DNA of 64,000 bases from Pempheris klunzingeri (lineage: Eukaryota > Chordata > Actinopteri > Acropomatiformes > Pempheridae): positions 14,256,001 to 14,320,000 of the forward strand of contig NC_092022.1 in assembly GCF_042242105.1 (NCBI RefSeq), given 5' to 3'. Numbering within the stretch: the stretch's first letter is position 1; each line of letters starts with the position of its first letter. Below the pieces are notes generated by a model. The model searched no databases, was not told where the DNA came from, and saw nothing but the letters and a program-made list of their open reading frames with translations. A program made the position numbers and the translations under genes. Of the stretch, positions 1 through 12,164 are shown in pieces.

Positions 1-2540
1 ACAAATACCATCAGCCAGACTCTGCATACTACTGCACTGGCTGTAGACTTGAGCACTAGTATCCAACAAACCACAAAAATCTGTATTTACACTAGAATTA
101 GGCTTTCATTTACTACAGACACTGTGGCAGAAAGACAGCAACATCCATCTGTCTTTACTAACAAGTACCAAAAGGTCAATCCCTTTTATGTAAAAAACAC
201 AGTCTTCATTGCTTGGCATGGATGCCGTATTGTGAGGTCTGTGTCATTCTTTGGCCACTGGAGCAACCATTAGACTTAAATAAGTGTTTAACAGCACACT
301 AGCACACTGCTCACATTTCAGATGTAAAGTAATTTCCCTCCCTGATCAAAATAGAAGCGAAGATGCTGCCAGAAAGAATCATAGCAGTGTCCTTAAGCCC
401 TGAATATGTAACAAGCTCTATTTTATTTTTAGGAAGTCACTCCATCATGCTTTCTGAAAGGCCAGAAGGTCACTTTGGCCTTTAATTAAGATTGGAGGCC
501 AGACTTGAGTTACATTGACTGGCCTCACTATTGCTGTTTTTATAGACTGGTTGTCGAGTGTGTTTACCCCTAACAGACTGACATGTAAACATATTAAGAC
601 CCTTATGAGGTAGGATTTTTGTACATCTCAGCACTCGCTTGCATATTTGGAATGCCCATAATAGGAGGAGCCTTTTCATTATCCTGCCGTCTAACATTTT
701 CTCTGCCTTGACCTTAATTGGAAGTTGAAAGATGAGTTCACATTCTGAGGTATGTCAGCTCAACTCCGATTCCCACAGACACTTGGAGTAGCCCAGGAAT
801 AACTGGAGATGTGTACATAAACTGCTTGCACATGCCAATGTATAGTACATTTAGAGCTCAGGGCTCAGTTTTTGTTAACTTGTTTCCAAACCACATCGCC
901 TGACTTCATTTGCCTTTTTATCTCCATGTCAGTGGTGTAACTGTAGGTATCACAATGTCAGTCTTGAACCACTGAACCACGAATTTTGATATGAATGCTA
1001 ATGTAACATGCTAATATTTAGACAGGCATTAGCCTGTTAAACTTTAAAATGTCAATGTTGCATGTGTAAACATCAGAACAGTAAGATCCAATGATTATTA
1101 ACACACTAATATTTCCACAGTAGCCCGCTAATGTTAGCATTGAGCTCAAAGCAGAGGAGAGCCAAAGTAACCTGAGGCTGAAGTGCACCTTGAGGGGCCA
1201 GTGTACTCTGTCAGAAGTGCTTGTGAGATGACCGATTAGCTTCGGGAGGCCCTCCGCCCATACCTCTCTGAAGTCAGATTGGGTGGGTCTGTGCCTGAAA
1301 ATTTCTGTAACTTTCCGAAACTGACAATCCCACATTCACACCCACCTCACACAGTGATTGTCCAGCAGTGCGGAGGTGAGAAAGGAGCCAGAGTTTGAAC
1401 TTCTCTCGCTAGATCTGTTTTTTTTTTTTTTTATTCTTGGCACAACTACTTCTGTTTCTTTCCATGTGAGCAAACAAGTACAATACTATGGTTGCTTTCC
1501 AAGAGAGATTGCTTGAAAACGTGCACTTTTACGCAAACGTTTAAAAGATGTTGCACCGGCCCTCTGTAGGACAGCCAGCTGTTCATTTTAACCTTCTTGT
1601 GTAGCCATTCGGATCAGATGTGGTCAGACAGCAGGTCTTTTCTAGGATAACTCAGCCCATAGACCGATGAAAGCTGAGCTAGGTGTGGCAGATTAGAGCT
1701 GAGCCTGAAATGTCCTTGATTTATTTAACATCTCCACCAGCCTAATGCAAAATGAAACATTTTTGCATCACATGTGACTTGTCTCCATCCAACAACTTTG
1801 CTTCCTTGTGTGCGAAGAGCTTTTGCAGTCTCATAGACCTTTAGTTTTGTTTAATAATTGTGGGGTTGCCATGAACTGCTTTCATAGCCCAAACATTCAC
1901 TCTCACTTGTTTTGATTATACACATCTACAACCATTCCTCTAAGTGCTGTTTCAGATTGATAGAGCATATTGACGGCTGACTGAATGGAAGTTGCTGCTG
2001 AACACAGCCACAACAGTGTTATAGTAACCATCATGATTCAACTGTTGTTTATACATTCTTCATATCAGAAAGAATTCTTGGCCGGTGTTGCCAGCCACAC
2101 TTGACTTGTCGGGATAAACAGAAGGTCATTCCTCGCTATGTAGACCAGATAACAGGATGCTGTTGACTTTATATTTAAACAAGTATTAGATCTCCCACAT
2201 TATGTATGAATTAATGCTTTATGCTAAACGTCATTTTTGATTATGTTAGATATATTCATACCTACCAAGTAGTCAATAGGGAGTTTCCTTTCACTCTTTA
2301 CCCTCTCAGACCTTGAGACAGATTTCCCATTGGCTTATTTGTTCTATGCTCTCTACCTGCCAACTACAAAGACAACAGCCGCTTTCACAGAAATTACTAT
2401 TGATCCTCTGTTCCAGCCCATCTCATCTGCTGCCAATGTTTGTCTTGAGTGTCTTACGTGAGCCTCATGTTACAGCACATTATGATACATCTTTTTCTCA
2501 CAATGTTATTCTCTCTGTTCTGTTTCCCCTCTCTCTGTAG
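1..2540. other. Non-coding DNA, probably intron of slc6a8 upstream of its first visible exon
   Basis: No exon could be recognised. The slc6a8 exon that should precede position 2541 (ending TM6 and the following loop) is not visible here, so this is inferred to be intron. A stretch around 985-1150 is rich in GCTAATGTTAGC-like words and resembles the interspersed repeat seen better at 10630-11170 and 21410-21775. A poly-T run lies near 1420. Confidence 0.55.
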
Positions 2541-3424
2541 GGATGCATTCTTGCTGGCTCTCATAAACAGTGGAACCAGTTTCTTCGCAGGCTTTGTGGT
2601 GTTCTCTGTGCTGGGCTTCATGGCTGCAGAGCAAGGCGTGGACATCAGTAAGGTAGCAGAGAGTGGTAAGAATACAGCTTCCCTGTGAATTGGCTGCTCG
2701 AAATCCAGCATAATGAGCTGAGTATTGACATTTAAGAGCTTTATGTGTTTAATTATTCTCCTGACTCTGTTTCTTACTGTGCAGGTCCGGGCCTGGCCTT
2801 TATAGCCTACCCCAAGGCTGTGACTCTGATGCCTCTGGCACCACTCTGGGCAGCACTTTTCTTCTTCATGTTGCTCATTCTGGGCCTGGACAGTCAGGTA
2901 ACACTAACTGCTAAACCATTTATTCCTCTTTAGACTTGTTTTTAATATGTTTTACTCTACTTGAAATAGTTTTGAAACAACGTCTACCCCAGAATTGATA
3001 TATACAAGTTGAACTGCTAGACAGTAGGTGTTTTCCTTCACTGTACTGACTTCACTGAATTCACTGTAAAGTCTGTTGTCAATGTATGTGCACTGGAGAC
3101 TTTAGGTTTCCAAATCACACTTTCACAAGTTGAATTCTACACTCAATCAATCGATCTTTATTTATATAGCGCCAATTCATAACAGCGTTATCTCAAAACG
3201 CTTTCCATAAAGAGCAGGTCTAGACCAAACTCTTTAATTAAGAGAGAGACCCAACGATTCAGGAATTCAAAATTAAGGATTCAATCCCCACATGAGCAGG
3301 CATCAGATATTATATTAGGCAACAATGGCAGGAAAAACTGCCCTTTAACAGGAAGAAACCTTGAACAGAACCAGGCTCAGAGGGGGGTGGGCTTTCTGTC
3401 AGGGTCCGTGTTGGGTGGAGGTTG

Positions 3425-3485
<61 letters not shown>

Positions 3486-6400
3486 AACAAACAGCAACAA
3501 ACAGCAACCAACAGCCGTAAACTACAGGCTTTATCAGAAAGGAAGGTTTTTATCCTACTCTTAAATGTAGAGAGGGTGTCTGCCCCTGGAACCCAAACTG
3601 GAAGGGGGTTCCACAGGAGAGGAGCCTGATAGTTAAGGCGTTCTGGGAGTTCAGTGCTCTAGTGGGGTAGTACAGTACTATGAGCTCTTTAAGATGTGAT
3701 GGAGCCTGACCATTAAGAGCCTTGTAGGTGAGGTGAAGGATTTAAAACTCTATTCTAGATTTTACTGGAAGCCAATGAAGAGAAGCCAGTACAGGAGAAA
3801 TATGATCTCTTCTCTTAGTTCTCGTCAATACACAAGCAGCAGCGTTCTGGACCAGCTGGAGAGTCTTTAAGACCAGGATTTGCCTCCAGACTATTTGTGA
3901 TGTCACAAATCATGCTTGTGCCTACAGGCTGAAAAGGGGATTTTCAATGAGCACATAGAAACTTTCAGCATATGAGTGTGAAAACTCTGCACATATACCA
4001 TTCTGTACAGTGAAGCTCAAACATTTATCTGTAGGAACAAAATGTTTCACAGGATGGGAACTTTAAGTACATGATTAAAAGCTTTGGAGAAAGTATTTAT
4101 CTTGGAGGAACTGTATGTTAACGTTGGGTATCACATGCTTCTTTGTTTTGCTGTTTTTTTTATTCATTTATGTAAGAGACATATAATCTATATTTCTTTC
4201 GCTCCTCATCTCTCACTTCCTCTCACACTAGTGCGACACAAGCAGTCTAGACGCATCACGTCCAGTTTTAGCATTGCATTTCTTAGCAGCCTGCTTGTTG
4301 TGTGTCTGTTTGAGCCAGTGCCTACATCCATTGTTTTACAGTCCAGGGATTTGTCAATGAGCTTCTGTCTGATTCACACAGAGAGCGTCTGTCTACTTTC
4401 CAATCCATTCATTTACTCTCAATTTCCATTCTCTCCCTCATTTCTTCTCCATCCATCTCTCTCTTCTTCCTGCTATAGCCACATTGGCCGTGCATATGCT
4501 GCCATTTTAGTGAACAATGTAAAAATAGCTGTGCAGCTGTTCGGGAGGAGTTTGAAATATGTTTCTTCAAAGAGACACGAAAACATTCTTACATAGAGAG
4601 GCTGAGGAGGGGTGTGTGGGTCTTGGCCGACATGCTCACCTGCTAAATCTCGATTACGTGTCAGGTGCATCTACAGTTCAGTGTATTTGACATACGCTGA
4701 TTTTTAGACAGGGAAGGTTATCAAGTAGCGGTGAGGTCAGGCCAGGACCCAACCCTCAACTAAAACAAAGACCTAAACAGCTGAATACTAGGTATACCTC
4801 TGAGCATTTAGCTTCATTTACTAGTTTTTTCGGGGTTTACTGTTTTTATTTATTTATTTTACTATTATTATTTTCTGGTTATTTTATGCCTGTTTTTGTT
4901 AGCAATAGTGGAGAGAGATAGAAAATCGGACTGGGGACTTGCTGCTGAGGGCATTGAGCCTATATTTTGTGCCCAAACCACTTGGCTACTTGGCTATAGG
5001 GTCACTTGGCTAGTGAGGTGAACTTTTTCACTTTATCTTTTTTTTTTTGTGTATATCCAACTCTGTCACTTAGTGAACCCATTAGGGTTATGTGCACATA
5101 TTACAGTTGTATATGATGTCTGAGCCAGATGCACATTTCAGATTTAAGTCCACTCCCTCACCTTTGTGTCCCTCTGTCTCATGCTGCTGCTGCCGTCTTT
5201 ACTCTCTTTTTCAGTTTGTCGGAGTTGAGGGTTTGATAACGGGAATCATGGACATGCTACCCCCTAAATCTGCACTGGGTTCCCTGCGGCGAGAGGTGGT
5301 AGCGGCCATCTGCTGCGTCATCTGCTTCCTCATTGACATGTCCATGGTCACTGAGGTACAGTGAGGACTTCCTGGAGTTTTGCATTCTTAAGAATTGGGG
5401 AGGGATGCACAGTCATTTTGAGGCTGGCTGATTATAACACATCAAATTACTGCGGTGCCATTGAGAAACCAGATGAAAGGCCGGGGTCTCTTACCAGAAC
5501 CTGAGATTGTTTTGCTAGCAGAATATTATTTTAATGTTTCTTTTTGAATACTTGGGTTGTCTACCTGATACTTAATTGGGTACAGGAAAGCACTGCCAGG
5601 AATGGAGTGGGATGAAAGTCTAAACAGTGGAGACAAGGCTGAAAATAGGTCACACATAAAGTATTTACAGCGTGGTCTTGGTGCTGACTGCTCTCTTTGT
5701 TTCTGTCAGGGAGGGATGTATGTCTTCCAGTTGTTTGACTACTACTCTGCCAGTGGCATCACTCTGCTGTGGCAGGCTTTCTGGGAATGCGTGGTGATTG
5801 CATGGGTCTATGGTGAGACAATACCGCACAATTACAATCCAAACAACACAAACTGTATAATTCAGTGCATTATCACAACATCTTTGTGTCATTTGTGTCA
5901 GGCGCTGACCGTTTCATGGACGACGTGGCTCGTATGATCGGCTATCAGCCCTTACCCTACATGAAGTGGTGCTGGTCCTACGTAACACCTTTTGTCTGTG
6001 TGGTAAGTCCTGCTCTGTGGGTTTCTCTACAAGTTTTACCATTTACCAACAGCTGACATTTTTTTGCGCCTGTAGGGAGTGTTCCTGTTCCACGTGGTAA
6101 ACTACAAGCCCCTGACCTATAACACAGTGTACACTTACCCTGTGTGGGGTGAAGTGCTTGGCTGGGCATTGGCCCTTTCCTCCATGCTCTGTATCCCTGT
6201 CACTGTTCTCTACAAACTACTGCGCTGCAAAGGATCACTGCGGGAGGTTAGTATGCCTGGGTGCAGGCGTGCATGGTCATACACATTTTCTTCTGTGTGT
6301 GTGTTTCTGTTTGTAATCATTAAAAATGTGTCTCCTTGGATACTGTCCTCACTCTCCTGTCTATTACTTGGTTTGCTGATTTATTCGTTACTCATTAGCG

Positions 6401-6607
6401 AGGGCTCATTAAAGAAGGCTGAAGCATCTGTCCAACAAACAGCTCATCATGTCTGTGGCCTTGTCATTTTCCATGTAGCGGTGGCAGCACCTAACTACCC
6501 CAGTTTGGGGCAGACATCACCTGGAGTATCTGGCCCCGGAGAGTGAGGCCAAACTGCTGCCCCCTGCAGGAACCAAGAGTACGCTTCTCTTTGAAAGTGT
6601 CATCTGA
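2541..6607 (+). CDS. slc6a8: Creatine transporter, SLC6A8 orthologue (3' part, last seven coding exons)
   Basis: Na+/Cl--dependent creatine symporter of the plasma membrane (SLC6 family, LeuT fold). Exons: 2541-2665, 2785-2897, 5215-5355, 5710-5812, 5902-6002, 6076-6246, 6479-6607 (stop TGA 6605-6607); every junction is AG/GT and phases agree. The 294 codons cover TM7 to TM12 and the C-terminal tail. Seen directly: [14 protein letters not shown] (TM7, ion-site region), LGLDSQF (TM8, conserved Asp-Ser of the sodium site), [16 protein letters not shown] (TM10), and a tail with RWQHLT and HHLEYLAPE, ending FESVI. The HHLEY tail and the ending like human ESVM favour SLC6A8 over the taurine and GABA transporters. 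Exon lengths 125, 113, 103 and 101 are as usual for SLC6 genes. The 5' exons lie off the window. The 2.3 kb intron 2898-5214 contains a LINE fragment and a SINE-like copy. Confidence 0.93.
3143..3875 (-). mobile_element. L2/CR1-group LINE 3' fragment, degenerate
   Basis: Read on the minus strand, the segment decodes in broken frames to the C-terminal part of a non-LTR retrotransposon ORF2: [11 protein letters not shown], then [20 protein letters not shown], then [13 protein letters not shown]. This is the post-RT region typical of L2-like elements in fish. It ends, at the low-coordinate side, with GCGCTATATAAATAAA and a short GATTGATT tail, as expected of a LINE 3' end. Stop codons, frameshifts and an inserted AG dinucleotide array make it dead. 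It sits antisense in an slc6a8 intron. Confidence 0.75.
3428..3480. repeat. (AG)n microsatellite
   Basis: About 53 bp of uninterrupted AG dinucleotides inside the LINE fragment. It produces artefactual Arg-Glu repeat reading frames. Confidence 0.95.
4845..5015. repeat. SINE-like interspersed repeat, copy 1
   Basis: The words GTGGAGAGAGATAG, then GGACTGGGGACTTG, then a degenerate box-B-like segment resemble the segment at about 39905-40075 in the NUAK gene. Both look like degraded copies of a tRNA-derived fish SINE. The family is not identified. Confidence 0.4.
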
Positions 6608-7159
6608 TGAGCTGAGCCCTACAGAACACAGAGCCAAGGTCACCCTTGAAATCAGCACACACATACACACAAACTACACAAATTACATGCACACAACACA
6701 AGCCTGGTAAGAGCAAAGCGCAGATTGGTTATACAACCCACAGTTTTAAAGCTATGAAAAAGCCCCAGACAAATGGACCAAAGATTATATGGGAGAAGAA
6801 CTAAAACACACCCACACCCATACAGTCATCACATGCTGATATACCCCCTGCTCTGCTTTCTGACTCTACCTCGCTGACTCTCCCCTCTTTCTGCTCTCCG
6901 CCTTTGTGCAGTCCCGTCTCGTTCTGTGAGTGTGACGTGTCCAGTGTTGTTGTGATATCTTCCCTTTCTGTGCCTGTCGGGGTTTCATCCGTCCCAACTT
7001 GTCATGCCATTTTGTGCTGAATGAGCATAAAAACCTAAAAGATTCTGATGAAACTTTCTAAATGAAAAGACCTCATATCTGCTGCTGATAGGCCATGGTC
7101 TGGATGTGTGTATGTAGGGGCGCATATGCCTGTGTATCTGCGTGTGTGTGAGCGTGTAC

Positions 7160-7166
<7 letters not shown>

Positions 7167-7211
<45 letters not shown>
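7167..7211. repeat. (GT)n microsatellite in slc6a8 3' UTR
   Basis: About 45 bp of TG repeats, preceded by imperfect GT-rich sequence. Reading frames through it on the minus strand are Thr-His repeats without meaning. Confidence 0.95.
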
Positions 7212-7213
<2 letters not shown>

Positions 7214-7595
7214 CTGTGCGCATGTGTCTGTAAGAAGCAGTGTGTGTTGGACCATGGCAGTGGTGTCTTCATTTACATGTGACATTGCCTTTGGCCATTG
7301 TTTTCTGCCAACTGTATTCTCTCAATTAACTGTACAGAAATAACTTCCATTTGTAAAAAAGAAAATAATCAAAAAGAGACAATGCATCACCACTTCCAGT
7401 TGTGTGTTATGAACTAACTTAAGTATCCAGTGTATTGTAGGGTCTGTGAATCAGTGTTAACAATATTTGGAGGGAATGATAATCAGTATTTCCACCTTAA
7501 GCGAAGGAGAGAATCTTAAGACTGAATTGTGCAAAGAGCAGGAGAGTGGGTCGTGGGGAGGGGAAAGAGACTTGAAGCTTTGTCATGAAAGAAGC

Positions 7596-7601
7596 AATAA
7601 A
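7596..7601 (+). terminator. slc6a8: Probable poly(A) signal of slc6a8
   Basis: AATAAA about 990 bp after the slc6a8 stop codon. The intervening 3' UTR contains a GT microsatellite (about 7167-7211). It lies only some 40 bp from antisense AATAAA motifs that could serve slc26a6 on the other strand. Confidence 0.6.
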
Positions 7602-7640
7602 TGACCAGATAAAGATGGATGTAATGTGTTTTTATGACTC

Positions 7641-7646
7641 TTTATT
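7641..7646 (-). terminator. slc26a6: Candidate distal poly(A) signal of slc26a6
   Basis: TTTATT on the plus strand reads AATAAA on the minus strand; another lies at 7666-7671. If used, the slc26a6 3' UTR is about 1.4 kb and its end meets that of slc6a8. Confidence 0.4.
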
Positions 7647-7948
7647 TACATGGTCTCATTCATACTTTATTCATAAAACATATTCTAGATATGTACAAAA
7701 GGTTCAATCACATTAAATATGCTGCACTTGTATAAAAATAAACTAATTAGATAGTTATACATTTCACAGACAACTAAAAGTGTTATCAGTTAGGTAGAAC
7801 AAGGGTATGCAGTAAGCACAGGGGCAGGAAATATGTGTGTTCTGTAATTTACAACACTTGATATTGTTTTCATAGAAGAGACTTCGGCAAGGAGCCAATA
7901 ATTTGAAGATCCCTGACACACATATCGGTGTTTTCTGCAGTTTGATAA

Positions 7949-7954
7949 TTTATT
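7949..7954 (-). terminator. slc26a6: Candidate proximal poly(A) signal of slc26a6
   Basis: AATAAA on the minus strand, about 1.1 kb after the slc26a6 stop. Which of the candidate signals is used cannot be decided from sequence. Confidence 0.4.
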
Positions 7955-8598
7955 TGTGATGTCTGACCCTTGTTATGGGAAACCCAGACATCATGAAAAG
8001 CACTCATGAGCTAATGCAATTAGGAAAGTCATATTTCCAATTTCTATAACTGCACATGTGAATGGCCCTTTCTTGCAGACCTTTTAAACAGACTTTTCTG
8101 AAAGTAAAAAATATCTTTAGGTAGGCTATCCAAACAATACATGGGGAGCATATAGTACGGTATTATACGCAGCTTGTGACAGTCATGATAGTAGATGATG
8201 ACGTGACACTGGATCCCATAAATAGAAGCGAGCGCAAGATGTCAGAGGAATCAGACGTGTGAATACAGGCTAGAAATACACACAAACATGTTTTAAGCTG
8301 CTGCTGTTTTGAAACGTGACACCAATCTGCAATTCAGCTCATTTTTGCAGGCTTTTGGAGCAAAGGAGCGGTAAGGTAAGGACTGAGAACTGTAATGGTC
8401 CGGCCATATCAGTGACAAATATTTACATTTCATTGATTCATTGTGGAAAGACATTTGTATTTCTTTTTGTGAAAGAACAGGAGGCCCATCTACAGACATA
8501 TGCATGCACATCGTGGCGCGCCTGTTCACAACAGCACCTCTCACATGAGTTTCCCCTTACAGTCAACCTTTCACTCACTCTCTACTCTCTCACACAGG

Positions 8599-8755
8599 CT
8601 ATAAATACAGACTCCTATTAGTCCAGTGTTACATTCTCCCACTCAACCCCCGCCCCTTCTCTGTCTCTCTCACACACCAGAGCGAGAGAGCTGCAGTGAC
8701 GTATTGCTGGCTATCTCATTAGAAGATATCATAAAAAGCCTGTTGCCACAGCAAC
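8599..8755. promoter_or_regulatory. Promoter- or enhancer-like cluster: TATA, GC box, CRE, RFX X-box
   Basis: Within about 160 bp are CTATAAATA (8599-8607), a CCCCGCCCC-type GC box (8647-8657), a CRE-like TGACGTAT (8697-8704) and GTTGCCACAGCAAC (8742-8755). The last fits the RFX X-box consensus GTNRCC-N2-RGYAAC on both half sites. The cluster lies just downstream of slc26a6, between two converging genes, where no known promoter is expected. It may be an enhancer, a non-coding RNA promoter or chance. Confidence 0.35.
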
Positions 8756-9059
8756 GGCTCCCTGTATTTCCATGACAACCAGCCGCCATGTCAAGGTGGT
8801 GCATTCTCCCCCACTGAAGTAGGAGGAGACAATGACGGCCAATGGTGAGCAATGAAACAGCCAGCAGCCTGAGAGGAGGAGGAGGAAGATGGCGAGAGAA
8901 GAACAGTCTGACCTCTGCTGGTTACATCTGAGTGTTGCAGAACACATCCTGAAAAAGATGAGACTGATTTATGGGCTGAATATACGCACATTTCTGAATA
9001 AATTGCAGCAATGATGAGTGACAAGTGAAGCAGAGAGAGCTCAGAGATGTCATTAATAT

Positions 9060-12000
9060 TCATAGGGATGAACTCACGACCACGATGTCTGTCTGTCCCA
9101 GTTTCCTGAGAATATGAAGCACTGCATCATGCACTGTGACAAACAGCCTGCTCTTTGGGATGGACTCTGAGAAGAAACCTGCAGTTTCAAGCTGCTCCAC
9201 GACGCATGCTAATATTTGACCACACAGACACACGGAGAGGCATGCATGACAATGAGCAACCTTATGAATGCATGAGACGGAAAGCATTTTGCGATGATAG
9301 ACATAAATATTTATGTTTGACTGATTTGTTCGACTGGGAACAATGTGGCGCCACTGAGGCTGAGACCTTGACGCATTCATTATCTAAAGCTTCAGTGCCT
9401 CGAATTCACATTAAGGACATTAACTTTGTCTCTGTTTTGTCTGGTGTGCCGCTCACCTTGGCAGCCGGCTAGATAGATGTCCATATCAATCTCTCCAAAG
9501 TCCCTGAATATCTGGGGGGGAAAGACAGACATGACTTCATGTTTTGGCATTCTATGACCATGCATGTCCTCTCTTGTCACTTATTTGCTAGTTTAACACT
9601 GGTGATTACATTAATAATGTCAACACACACAGATCCTGGCACACACATACATTGTTCAAGGTCTTCACGGTGACTGTGTCCACAAAGCTTGTCGTCGAAA
9701 GGTCCAAGATGATGCTGTGCGTGTCTGATCTGCCTGCCCTTCCCTTTGCGTCATCGCTGTGGTGCGACACCTGGGTGATGCTGTCATCACCGTGGCAACC
9801 TGCGTCTGAATCTGAGTCTGACATTGTTCTGTCATGCTGGTAAGCCAAGTTTACTTGGCCTTTACTAAGGCCATTTGTTGAGGTTTCTGTCAGGCTTAAG
9901 GCTACACAATGCCCCTGACTCAGTCCCTCCAGTCCAGCAGAGTCTTTGTTCTGATTCATCTCTGACTCCTTCAAAGAGAATGTGCCATTGGAGAGGCGGC
10001 TGACGGCTTTTCTCTGCGAAAAGCAGAAAAAGTGGAAATAACCATTAGTGACTTATCAGTTCAAACCCATAATTTGTGTAAATGTGTCATTCAGGATATC
10101 ATACTTGTTTCTTTTCCTCCCTTTTGGCTTTCTTTTTCTCTTTCTCTTGTTGACGCTTCAGCTTTGTGTCTTGTTTCTTCTTTGCCGTCAGCAGCTTCCC
10201 AATTTCAATTCCACTCTGCGCAAAGAGCCAAGCATCACATTAAAAAGAGAGGAGAGAAAGTGAGACAAGAGAGTGAGATAATGAAAGCAATTAACGCTGA
10301 TGCAGACGGCGGACAGGGATTACATCTTGTAATCAAATGCAAGCTTGCACACAAATACACGTCCACATTCATGGACACACATGCACACACCTTCTCTTGC
10401 AGGGTCTCCAAGTACATCTCAGCATTTGTGTAGTAGATAGTTGTGGATGAACGGAAAATTTTAATTCCTGGAATCTCTTTAGCCTGCAGGGAGACATCAT
10501 GAAGTAGAAGAGTTCACAAGTTCACACCCTGTTCTGCTCTCATTTGCACTGTCCACCTCCCTCAGGTATTGTCTGACTAAATGGAGTTCTTCTACCACTT
10601 AGTGACTCAAACTCTTTCCTGTAAAGGGTCAGTTCATCCAAATTCATGCGGATGTTTAGCAGTTATGTTTACCATGTCTACCATCTTAGTTTAGTCAATT
10701 AGCATGCTTACCATTTGTTAATTAGCCCTACACACAACGTAGCCTACGTCTGGTTGATGAGTATGTCGGTAGTTTTCAGGTATGTCAAAATTTTGATCTA
10801 ATGTTGGTGCTACGTGGACAGTGAAGGTATCACCAAAGTTATTATGACTAATCCTGAGGTGGTCATGAATGTCTGTAAGAAATTTAATGGCAATCCATTC
10901 AGGTGTTCGATATACATTTCTCTCAAAAAAACCACAAATGCAACCTCATGGTGGTGTTAGAGGAAAAGGGAGGAGACCGAAAGACATTAGGATTCATCCT
11001 CTGGGAATTTTGTGTCCATCTGGTAGACGTTAAGATACTTCTCAAGATTAGAGAACATTTTGACCTACTGACACTGCTACAGGAAAAGTAGGCAATCTGC
11101 ATCAAATTTCATAACCAATAATCCAATTTCAGTCTGGACCAAAGTGGTGGACTTACAGACCGACTCATTCCTAAAGTCATGCTGCTAGTGTGATTACAAC
11201 GGACAGATTAAAACTGTTGATAGTGAACTTTGTAGATTAAAGGACTGGGTCACTTTTGTCGGGGAAAAACAATCATTGCCATTTTACAGACAAAAATCTT
11301 CCAGAGCTATCTACTTAGCTAAATACCACAAGTGGTAAGTGAGAAAATGTATTTTTTGTTTCATATTTTGGGTGAGCTAACTTTTTAACTGTCTGTGGAT
11401 AAATATGGTATCGAACATGTGCAATTTTTTCATTAAAAGACTCTTACCTCCATGTAGGTGTCAATGTCAACATACAGGTCAGTGCCTGGCACTTTGCCCA
11501 AGATAGAGTAGCGGGGCCTGAAAGGTATTAAAACAAAAATCATTTCCGCAAGAATTGAACAGCATCTCTGTGAAAATCTAACCAAGATGTCTTCTTGTGT
11601 TTGTCTATATGCATCAATAACTAATAACGAGCGGTGTGTAGTTACAGTTGTGTTCTGAAGATGACGGTGAGCATGGAAAAGCTGATGGAAACAGCCAGAC
11701 CCAGGTCCAGGTTCAGCAGAATGGTGCTTATGAATGTTACCATCCACACCAGCTAGAGGGCAGCACGAACACTGACAGTCAGCGGGTTCACAGTGTATAA
11801 ATTTAACCAGGCAGAATTACTCTTAAAGTGGATTTCGTCATACCAAATCAATCTTGTTGGTCTTCCACAGCATAGGCACGTCCATGAACTGCTTGAACAT
11901 TCCTTTCAAATTCGCAAACACTATTGTGGATAAGACAGCCTGAGGAACACACACACACAAAGATGTATTATTTGTATAGATGGACCCACAGCCTTATTGG

Positions 12001-12133
12001 TTAATAAATTCACTGCCAAGAGACATACACATCATTGGAAAAAGTGTTACCTTGGGAAGATCTTCAAAGAGAGAGCCTATTTTCAAAATTGTGATCAGCA
12101 CAATGACAGACGAAATCACTCCCGCAACCTTAC

Positions 12134-12164
<31 letters not shown>

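Larger units (their letters stand above)
7620..9059. other. Interval between converging slc6a8 and slc26a6
   Basis: No open frame of convincing gene type. The right part should be the slc26a6 3' UTR (minus strand). The interval holds several antisense AATAAA motifs and a promoter-like cluster (8599-8755), annotated separately. Confidence 0.6.

Noticed and set aside
1018..1335. 105-codon minus-strand frame in the presumed slc6a8 intron
   Set aside because: No recognisable domain, partly overlaps repeat-like sequence, and lacks splice or promoter support.
3310..3629. Open frames rich in Arg-Glu or Leu-Ser repeats
   Set aside because: They are translations of the AG microsatellite inside a LINE fragment.
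6985..7285. Thr-His repeat frames on the minus strand
   Set aside because: Translations of the GT microsatellite in the slc6a8 3' UTR.
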